From assembly GCA_947474715.1 (NCBI GenBank), contig CANJJT010000074.1, positions 1 to 20,395 of the forward strand: a stretch of 20,395 nucleotides of DNA, written 5' to 3'. The position numbers were made by a program, and so were the translations under genes. Of this stretch, positions 15,722 through 20,395 are shown in pieces. The stretch comes from CAIYPG01 sp903864555. GTDB taxonomy: Bacteria > Pseudomonadota > Gammaproteobacteria > Burkholderiales > SG8-39. How positions within the stretch are numbered: the first letter of the stretch is position 1; every line of letters begins with the position of its first letter. The notes under the pieces are model-generated. The model searched no databases and was not told the origin of the DNA. It saw nothing but the letters and a program-made list of their open reading frames with translations.

Positions 15722-16150
15722 TCACGTCTCCCGGATGACTTCCAGAAGTTTGGTCACAAGACTGGAAACGCGGTCCGGATCGCTGTGAAGCATGTCAAGC
15801 GTGGCCTCCACTGTTGCCGTGCCTCTGAGCCCGGTCCAAGTCGCCAATTCCCTGGGGCTTGGCGTTACGTAGGCCATCCGCCAGGAAGAAAATGTGCGCT
15901 GTTCAATGGCCTTTTCCTGGAACACTTTCACGTTCGAGTGGCGTGGGTCGCCCGAAATCTTCTGCATGAGCGCAGACACCACGTCGCGCTCGCCCTCAAG
16001 TATCTGCAGGAACACCCCGTTCACGAACACCAGCAGGCCGGTGATGTCCTGGGACACATTCCTGGAACGTGAAGACAGGAGAATCTTGTAAAGCTTGGAC
16101 TTGGGCATTCTCTCGGTCGCGGCCGACGAGTAAATCAACTGAAACGGCAT
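15722..16150 (-). CDS. BLUF-domain blue-light sensor (FAD-binding)
   Basis: A short stand-alone BLUF photoreceptor, 142 residues. BLUF domains bind FAD and switch hydrogen bonding around the flavin on blue light. The key residues are all visible: Y7 in FQLIYSSAA, N31 in SRSRNVSQDITGLLVF, Q49 in GVFLQILEGE, and W90/M92 in RTFSSWRMAY. About 45 residues follow the core, typical of short BLUF proteins that work through a partner and have no fused output domain. The start ATG at 16150 has AGGA about 10 bases before it. The next gene on the same strand is the HPt protein, so the receptor may feed the phosphorelay; there is no direct evidence for contact. The oxidised flavin pocket seems intact, so light sensing is likely real. 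Confidence 0.93.
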   Translation of the reverse strand: MPFQLIYSSAATERMPKSKLYKILLSSRSRNVSQDITGLLVFVNGVFLQILEGERDVVSALMQKISGDPRHSNVKVFQEKAIEQRTFSSWRMAYVTPSPRELATWTGLRGTATVEATLDMLHSDPDRVSSLVTKLLEVIRET

Positions 16151-16538
16151 GATTGGAGTCTTCCTGACGAATGGCTGGGCGAGACTCTGCAGGACATGGT
16201 TTTGTTTTTACGCCGCAGGCCGGGCGCGGGAAGTTTACCTGATGACAACCTGCCCGTGTTTTGCGGCGAGCCCAATGAGTGTCTCCGGATCCGCATTTTG
16301 CCCGTCCGGTGAGATGAATCAATGTGCCCGCCACTGTCACTGTTTGAAGTTTATCGGGACAGCAATGGCGTTTGCCGCGCTTGACAACAATTGACTCGGC
16401 CCAAAGATGAAAACGCACTCGTTAGGTGGACGTGAAAACCTGACAGGGTCAACCCTTGAGAAGGGGGTCAACCGCGCTGCAGTCTCCGCTCCCCGGAAAT
16501 CAGCGAAGCGCCTTCGCGGCCAGTGGCGACACGCCTGC
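16151..16538. other. 388-bp intergenic region between BLUF and Bug genes
   Basis: It contains the BLUF leader (right to left), a copy of the 3'-end repeat belonging to the Bug gene (16446-16506), and an AT-rich stretch around 16330-16420. TTGACA occurs at 16381-16386 on +, but no -10 lies at the right distance. I see no credible gene. Confidence 0.5.
16446..16506 (-). repeat. 3'-end repeat family, copy after the minus-strand Bug gene
   Basis: Read on -, it begins TCGCTGATTTCCGGGGA, identical over 17 bases to 20180-20196 after the plus-strand Bug gene, and ends GGTTGACCCCCTTCTCAAGG, close to GGTTTACCCCCTTGTCAAAG at 20229-20248. It starts about 30 bp beyond the stop codon at 16539 and has the same orientation relative to its gene as the other copies. 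The first ACCCCC module seen in the other two loci is not evident here. Confidence 0.65.
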
Positions 16539-17522
16539 CTACTCCACCTTCGCCCCGGAGGCCTTGATGGCTTCTGCAAAGATCGCCACCTGGGACTTGA
16601 TGTAGGCCCGGAAGGCCTCCGGCGTGCTGGTTTCCACATCGGTGCCCTGCTGCTCGAACTGCTTTTTCGCCTCGGTGGTGTTGAGCACGCGCAGGATGGT
16701 GCCGTGCAGCTTCTGCACGATGGGGGCGGGGGTGCCGGTGACGGTGGCCAGGCCCTGCCACAGCGTCATTTCGTAGCCGGGCAGGGATTCCGCCACGCTG
16801 GGCAGGTCGGGCAGGTCGGGGGAGCGTTTGCTCGCGGTGATGGCGAGGGCGCGCGCCTTGCCGGCCCTGATCAGCGGTTGCACCGAGGGCAGGCCGAGGA
16901 AGTAGACCTGCACGCTGCCATTGATGAAGGGCGCGAGGCCTTCGGCGGTGCCCTTGAAGGGGACGTGCACGATGTCGACGCCGGCCTTCGAGTTGAACAG
17001 CGCTGCGGCCAGGTGCGTGCCTGTGCCGTTGCCGGAGGACGCATAGTTGAGTGCGCCCGGCTTGGCCTTCGCCAGATCCACCAGTTCCTTCACCGAGCGT
17101 GCCGGGACGTTCTGGTTGACCGTGAGCAGGTAGTAGCCGGTGGCAATCTGGCTGATGGGCTGAAAGTCCTCGAGCAGGCGGTAGCTGAGCTTGCCGTACA
17201 GGCTTTCGGAAATGGCCTGCGCCTGCGTCAGCATCACCAGCGTGTAGCCATCCGGCCGGGCCTTGGCTGCGGTCTGCATGCCCAGCGTGCCGCCGGCCCC
17301 GGACATGTTTTCCACAACAATGGACTGCTTGAGGTCCTTGGCCAGCCAGTCGGCCACCATGCGTCCCAGCAGCCCGCTGCTGGAGGAGGGGCTGACACCC
17401 TGGATCATGCGGATGGGCTTGTTGGGATAGTCCGCTGCGGACTGGGCCAGTGCGTTCGGTGCGGCCGGTGCGGCTGCGATCAGGCCGGCCAGCGTGATGG
17501 CCAGGATGCGGGGTGATGGCAT
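16539..17522 (-). CDS. Bug (TctC-like) periplasmic solute receptor
   Basis: A 327-residue tripartite tricarboxylate-type binding protein, exported to the periplasm to bind a small carboxylate or related compound. The start is decided by GGAGG just before the ATG at 17522; the frame is open further upstream, but that stretch is antisense to the amidase gene. Signal peptide ~1-26, cleaved after NALA. Family features: YPNKPIRMI at the mature N-terminus, VVENMSGAGGTLG, PDGYTLVMLTQAQ, VPFKGTAEGLAPFINGSVQ, and PDLPSVAESLPGYEM. The first ligand loop, usually glycine-rich (PGGG type), reads GVSPSSSSG, so ligand choice may differ. No TctA/TctB membrane genes are adjacent; orphan receptors of this type are common in Bordetella and relatives. 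It diverges from the amidase gene with 144 bp between. Confidence 0.92.
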   Translation of the reverse strand: MPSPRILAITLAGLIAAAPAAPNALAQSAADYPNKPIRMIQGVSPSSSSGLLGRMVADWLAKDLKQSIVVENMSGAGGTLGMQTAAKARPDGYTLVMLTQAQAISESLYGKLSYRLLEDFQPISQIATGYYLLTVNQNVPARSVKELVDLAKAKPGALNYASSGNGTGTHLAAALFNSKAGVDIVHVPFKGTAEGLAPFINGSVQVYFLGLPSVQPLIRAGKARALAITASKRSPDLPDLPSVAESLPGYEMTLWQGLATVTGTPAPIVQKLHGTILRVLNTTEAKKQFEQQGTDVETSTPEAFRAYIKSQVAIFAEAIKASGAKVE

Positions 17523-17666
17523 GGGGTTCCTCCGTCCGGTGCGATGAAGCGCTGCTGCATGGCCTGTCATGGGGGGGCGTCGCCTTCTGCGCGGCGACTG
17601 CAGACAGTTTAATCGCTTGCGCCCGGCCATCGGGCCGGCCTGCCCGCTGTCAGGTAGCATGCTGCG

Positions 17667-18437
17667 ATGCTCGTTCCAAGCTGCAGCCGCCCGCTGGCGG
17701 TCATCCTCGCCCTGCTGGCCCTGATGCTTCAGGCCTGCTCCAGCGTGCCGCAGGATATCCGCGGCACCACGCTGCCGCGCGAGTGGCTGGCCTCGCCCAA
17801 CTTCGAGCACCGCCGTCCCAACTACGTCATCCTGCACCACACCAGCAACGACAACCCGGAGCGGGCGCTCGCCACGCTCACCACGCCCGAGCGGGCCGTC
17901 AGCGCGCACTACCTGATCACGCGCGAGGGCGCGCTGGTGCAACTGGTGGACGAGCGCATGCGTGCCTGGCATGCGGGCGAGTCGTCCTGGGGCGGGCAGA
18001 CGGACATGAACTCCGCCTCCATCGGCATCGAGCTGGACAACAGCGGTGCCGAGCCCTTCACGGAGCCGCAGATCGTCAGCTTGCTGGCGCTGCTGGCTGA
18101 CCTGCGCGAGCGCTACCGCATCCCCGCGGCCAATGTCATCGGCCACAGCGATGTCGCGCCGCGCCGCAAGACCGACCCCAGCCACTTCTTTCCGTGGCAG
18201 CGCCTGGCCGGGCAGGGCTTTGGCCTGTGGTGCGCGGCGCCGGACGAGGCGGCACCGCCGCATGCCCCATCGGCGCTGCTGCTGCGGGCCATCGGCTACA
18301 ACACCACCGACCTGCCGGCCGCCGTGCTGGCCTTTCGCCGTCATTACTTCGCCAACCCGTCGCTCATCGCGACGGATTCCGAACTGGATGCGGATGAGCG
18401 GGCGATGGCCTGGTGTCTGGTGAGGCGGGCGTATTGA
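17667..18437 (+). CDS. Lipoprotein N-acetylmuramoyl-L-alanine amidase (AmiD/AmpD-like)
   Basis: A 256-residue zinc amidase that would cut the amide bond between muramic acid and the stem peptide of peptidoglycan or its turnover fragments. A signal peptide ends in LMLQACSS, a plausible lipobox with C24, so the enzyme is probably anchored to the outer membrane as in E. coli AmiD. Catalytic elements: H57 or H58 in VILHHTSND, E122 in SIGIELDNSG, H160 in VIGHSDVAP, and D170 in RRKTDPSHFFPW, matching the zinc ligands and the catalytic glutamate of the amidase_2 fold. A C-terminal part of ~60 residues (LLLRAIGYNTTDLPAAVLAF) resembles a small helical peptidoglycan-binding domain. The ATG at 17667 has only a weak ribosome site. 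Divergent from the Bug gene. Confidence 0.92.
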   Translation: MLVPSCSRPLAVILALLALMLQACSSVPQDIRGTTLPREWLASPNFEHRRPNYVILHHTSNDNPERALATLTTPERAVSAHYLITREGALVQLVDERMRAWHAGESSWGGQTDMNSASIGIELDNSGAEPFTEPQIVSLLALLADLRERYRIPAANVIGHSDVAPRRKTDPSHFFPWQRLAGQGFGLWCAAPDEAAPPHAPSALLLRAIGYNTTDLPAAVLAFRRHYFANPSLIATDSELDADERAMAWCLVRRAY

Positions 18438-18609
18438 TGGACTGTCGGCGAGTTTCATCAAGGTTCCACTGACCTGTCCAGGCAAACCGCGAGCCGGACG
18501 GGCGCCGATGAGCCTTGACTAGCGGGGTGTCCCCTGCCTGCCATCGGTGATAGGCTGTATTCAGGCATTCGCACCGCAATGCCCTCACGTTGCAAGAGTG
18601 GAGGAAACC

Positions 18610-18921
18610 ATGACCGAACAATCCCAATCCCCGGCTCCCGGGACTGTGGACCTCGATGAGGTCGCCAAACTGGTGGCTGCCCTGGAGCAGGATCTGGCCA
18701 AGGTCAAGGCCGGCTCACGCGACCTGCAGACCCTGCGCGACGAAGTGCGCGCCCTGGGCGAAGCACTCGACACCAAAGACACACCCGCCGACCACTCGCA
18801 GATCGGCGACAGCCTGAAGAACATCCACAGCATGATCGACAACGCCGTTGATGTCGTCATCGAGGACACGCTGAAGGCGGCGGACTATGTCGGGCGGATC
18901 GGGCGGATGCTGGGCTTGTAG
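18610..18921 (+). CDS. Small helical protein of unknown function
   Basis: A 103-residue soluble protein. The start at 18610 is well supported by GGAGGAAACC directly before the ATG; an upstream in-frame ATG at 18547 lacks such a site. The sequence is acidic and mostly helical: VAKLVAALEQDLAKVKAGSR then LQTLRDEVRALGEAL look like a short coiled coil. A C-terminal helix (IHSMIDNAVDVVIEDTLKAA) ends in GRIGRMLGL. There is no signal peptide, membrane segment or known motif. I do not recognise the family. It stands alone, 172 bp after the amidase and 237 bp before the next gene, so the context gives no function. Confidence 0.75.
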   Translation: MTEQSQSPAPGTVDLDEVAKLVAALEQDLAKVKAGSRDLQTLRDEVRALGEALDTKDTPADHSQIGDSLKNIHSMIDNAVDVVIEDTLKAADYVGRIGRMLGL

Positions 18922-19158
18922 GCAGGCAGGAGCCCTGCGCCGGTGGTGAACAGGCTGAGCCGCCATTGCCAGCGTGGCGAGCAATCAACGACAACTGATC
19001 CGGGACAGCGACTTTCGGTTCCGCAAGCAAAGAGGTCGCTGATCACAATAAGTGGATAGAGTTAATAAAGGTGCTGGCTGGCACTCAAAAATGATAGTAA
19101 TAACAAGTCGGGAAAGCCTGGCAGCCGCACCACCCGCAAGGATCCTCAAGGAGGCGAC

Positions 19159-20139
19159 ATGAGAAAGACAAGCATGGCAGCACTGGCGGGCACAGCCTGC
19201 CTGGCCCTGGCCCTGGTGCCGAAGGCCTCACAGGCCCAGTCCGGCTTTCCCTCGAAGGCACTGACGATGATTGTGCCGCTGGCCGCCGGCGGCCCCATCG
19301 ACCAGGAGGCGCGCCTGTATGCGAAGAAGCTCGCCGACAACACCCGCTGGCAGGTGCTGGTGGACAACAAGCCGGGCGGAGGCGGCACCATCGCCATGCG
19401 CATGGTGGCGCAGGCCCCGGCCGATGGCCACACGCTGTTTGTCAGCTCCACCGGCTACGCCATCATCCCGGTGTTCTATACCGACCTGCCCTTCAATCCA
19501 CTCACCGACCTGGCGCCGGTGACGCTGCTCAGTTCGCGCAGCAACATGCTGGTGGTGACCGCGTCCTTTCCCGGCAAGACGGTGGCGGACTATGTCGCCT
19601 TCGCCAAGTCCAAACCGGGTGCGATCAACTTCGGCACCACAGGTTCGGGCAGCGCGGTGCACATGCCGGCGGCCTGGCTGCACCAGATCACCGGCACCAC
19701 GGCCACCTTCATCCACTACAAGGGCACCGGCCCCTTGATGCCGGACCTGGTGGCCGGTCGCATCCATGCCACCAATGCCTTTCCGGTGATCGCCATGCCC
19801 TTCGTGAAAGACGGCAAGCTGCGCGCCATCGGCGTCACCGGCAAGCAGCGGGTGAGAAAGCTCCCGGACATCCCTTCCATCGCCGAGACCGTGCCCGAGT
19901 TCGGCTACGAGTCCTGGACCGGCCTGTTCACCACCGGCAAGACACCCGCCCCCATCCTGAGCCGGCTCAATGCCGAGTTCGTCAAGGTGGTGAAGGACAA
20001 GGAGATCGTCCAGCGCCTGGACGATGAGTTCGCCCAGGCCGAAGGCAACACCCCCGAGGAGTTTCGCAGTTACTACCTGCCGCAGATCGAGCGCTGGAAG
20101 GCGCTGGTGCGGGAGACGGGGATCAAGCTGGAGCCGTGA
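19159..20139 (+). CDS. Bug (TctC-like) periplasmic solute receptor
   Basis: A 326-residue solute receptor of the same family as the minus-strand gene at 16539, but clearly diverged from it. AAGGAGGCGAC precedes the ATG at 19159. Signal peptide 1-26, cleaved after SQA. Typical elements: FPSKALTMIVPLAAGGPIDQ, with the glycine-rich first ligand loop kept; VDNKPGGGGTIAMRM; ADGHTLFV; FIHYKGTGPLMPDLVAGRIH; KLPDIPSIAETVPEFGYESW. The ligand cannot be read from sequence. No membrane transport genes follow inside the window. The 237-bp leader has an AT-rich patch at ~19035-19110, probably the promoter area, but no convincing -35/-10 pair. Repeat elements and a hairpin follow the stop. Confidence 0.94.
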   Translation: MRKTSMAALAGTACLALALVPKASQAQSGFPSKALTMIVPLAAGGPIDQEARLYAKKLADNTRWQVLVDNKPGGGGTIAMRMVAQAPADGHTLFVSSTGYAIIPVFYTDLPFNPLTDLAPVTLLSSRSNMLVVTASFPGKTVADYVAFAKSKPGAINFGTTGSGSAVHMPAAWLHQITGTTATFIHYKGTGPLMPDLVAGRIHATNAFPVIAMPFVKDGKLRAIGVTGKQRVRKLPDIPSIAETVPEFGYESWTGLFTTGKTPAPILSRLNAEFVKVVKDKEIVQRLDDEFAQAEGNTPEEFRSYYLPQIERWKALVRETGIKLEP

Positions 20140-20151
20140 TGGGGATCACGG

Positions 20152-20182
20152 CGGTGTAAACCCCCTTGTCAAAGGTTCATCG
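20152..20182 (+). repeat. 3'-end repeat family, Bug (+) copy 1
   Basis: GTGTAAACCCCCTTGTCAAA followed by GGTTCATCG, 13 bp after the stop codon. Closest relative in the window is 9476-9504 after hrpA. It runs directly into TCGCTGATTTCCGGGGA (20180-20196), the 17-mer shared with the minus-strand Bug gene. Confidence 0.65.
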
Positions 20183-20227
20183 CTGATTTCCGGGGATGGC
20201 ACTGGCAGCAAGCTTGGCAGAGGCCCG

Positions 20228-20252
20228 GGGTTTACCCCCTTGTCAAAGGGGG
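20228..20252 (+). repeat. 3'-end repeat family, Bug (+) copy 2
   Basis: GGTTTACCCCCTTGTCAAAG then GGGG. It is about 75 bp after copy 1 and immediately before a stem-loop (20252-20275). Confidence 0.65.
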
Positions 20253-20275
20253 CCCTCATTCACGTAAATGAGGGC
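20252..20275 (+). terminator. Hairpin after the second Bug gene
   Basis: GCCCTCATT (20252-20260) and AATGAGGGC (20267-20275) form a perfect 9-bp stem with the 6-base loop CACGTA. No T run follows, so it may be a message-end stabiliser rather than an intrinsic terminator. The remaining 120 bases to the window end show no gene; GGAGG near 20381 could be a ribosome site for a gene beginning outside. Confidence 0.45.
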
Positions 20276-20395
20276 GAAGCCGAGCGGGGGGATTTTGGCC
20301 AGCCGGGCTGGTCTCATGGCCTTTTGCCGACATTGCATGAACCCTGCGCACGGCTGTTGCCTTGCAGATGGGAAGCACCGGAGGACACTCAGGGC

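Noticed and set aside
16149..16394. An 81-codon plus-strand frame upstream of the Bug gene end
   Set aside because: Composition is not protein-like, there is no ribosome site, and it overlaps the BLUF leader.
16381..16410. TTGACA as a sigma70 -35 element
   Set aside because: No TATAAT-like hexamer lies 16-18 bp downstream, and no gene begins after it on the plus strand.
16407..17516. A 369-codon open frame on the plus strand
   Set aside because: It is antisense to the Bug gene and its translation has the low-complexity, G/R/H-rich look of a shadow frame.
17523..18485. Upstream extension of the minus-strand Bug gene to 648 codons
   Set aside because: The extension is antisense to the amidase gene and precedes a clear signal peptide with GGAGG before its ATG.
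19079..19095. Possible sigma54 promoter (TGGCAC) before the second Bug gene
   Set aside because: The -12 element lacks the required GC at the right distance.

Overview
The window is GC-rich and densely coded, with strong G/C bias at third codon positions. It carries two Bug-type (TctC-like) periplasmic solute receptors and a very long HrpA helicase. Together these suggest a betaproteobacterium of the Burkholderiales or Rhodocyclales; this is an inference from gene families, not from a marker gene. I see no rRNA, tRNA, CRISPR array, transposase or phage gene.

Layout. (1) 1-1040: a perfect palindrome, then an AT-richer junction, then the C-terminal ATPase half of a GspE/PilB-type secretion or pilus motor with no N-terminal half. 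(2) 1378-4989, all on +: a CAP-like cyclic-nucleotide-binding fold fused to a degenerate GGDEF domain, a single-domain response regulator, and a Cache-PAS histidine kinase whose start overlaps the regulator's stop (ATGA). (3) 5253-9464: hrpA, with a low-complexity, repeat-containing N-terminal extension. (4) 9760-16150: a signalling island. A Tat-exported solute-binding protein broken by an in-frame amber codon, a second periplasmic binding protein and a hybrid histidine kinase run on +. A stand-alone HPt protein and a BLUF blue-light receptor face them on -. (5) 16539-20139: a Bug receptor (-), a divergent lipoprotein amidase of the AmiD/AmpD type (+), a small helical protein (+) and a second Bug receptor (+). 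No transporter membrane genes accompany either Bug gene.

How the genes may work together. Region 4 is the most interesting part. Binding protein 2 ends 9 bp before the hybrid kinase, as expected if it is a ligand-sensing partner of that kinase and not part of a transporter. The kinase has H and D phosphorylation sites but no HPt domain of its own. The missing HPt is encoded convergently, 87 bp away, downstream of a blue-light sensor. A phosphorelay (kinase H489 to receiver D777 to HPt H93 to a separate receiver, possibly the D59 regulator at 2537) is a reasonable inference, with light and ligand as candidate inputs. Nothing in the DNA proves it.

At the DNA level, a short repeat family with the core TTTACCCCCTTGTCAAAGG lies just beyond the stop codons of hrpA and of both Bug genes. 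It is oriented with the gene in all three cases.
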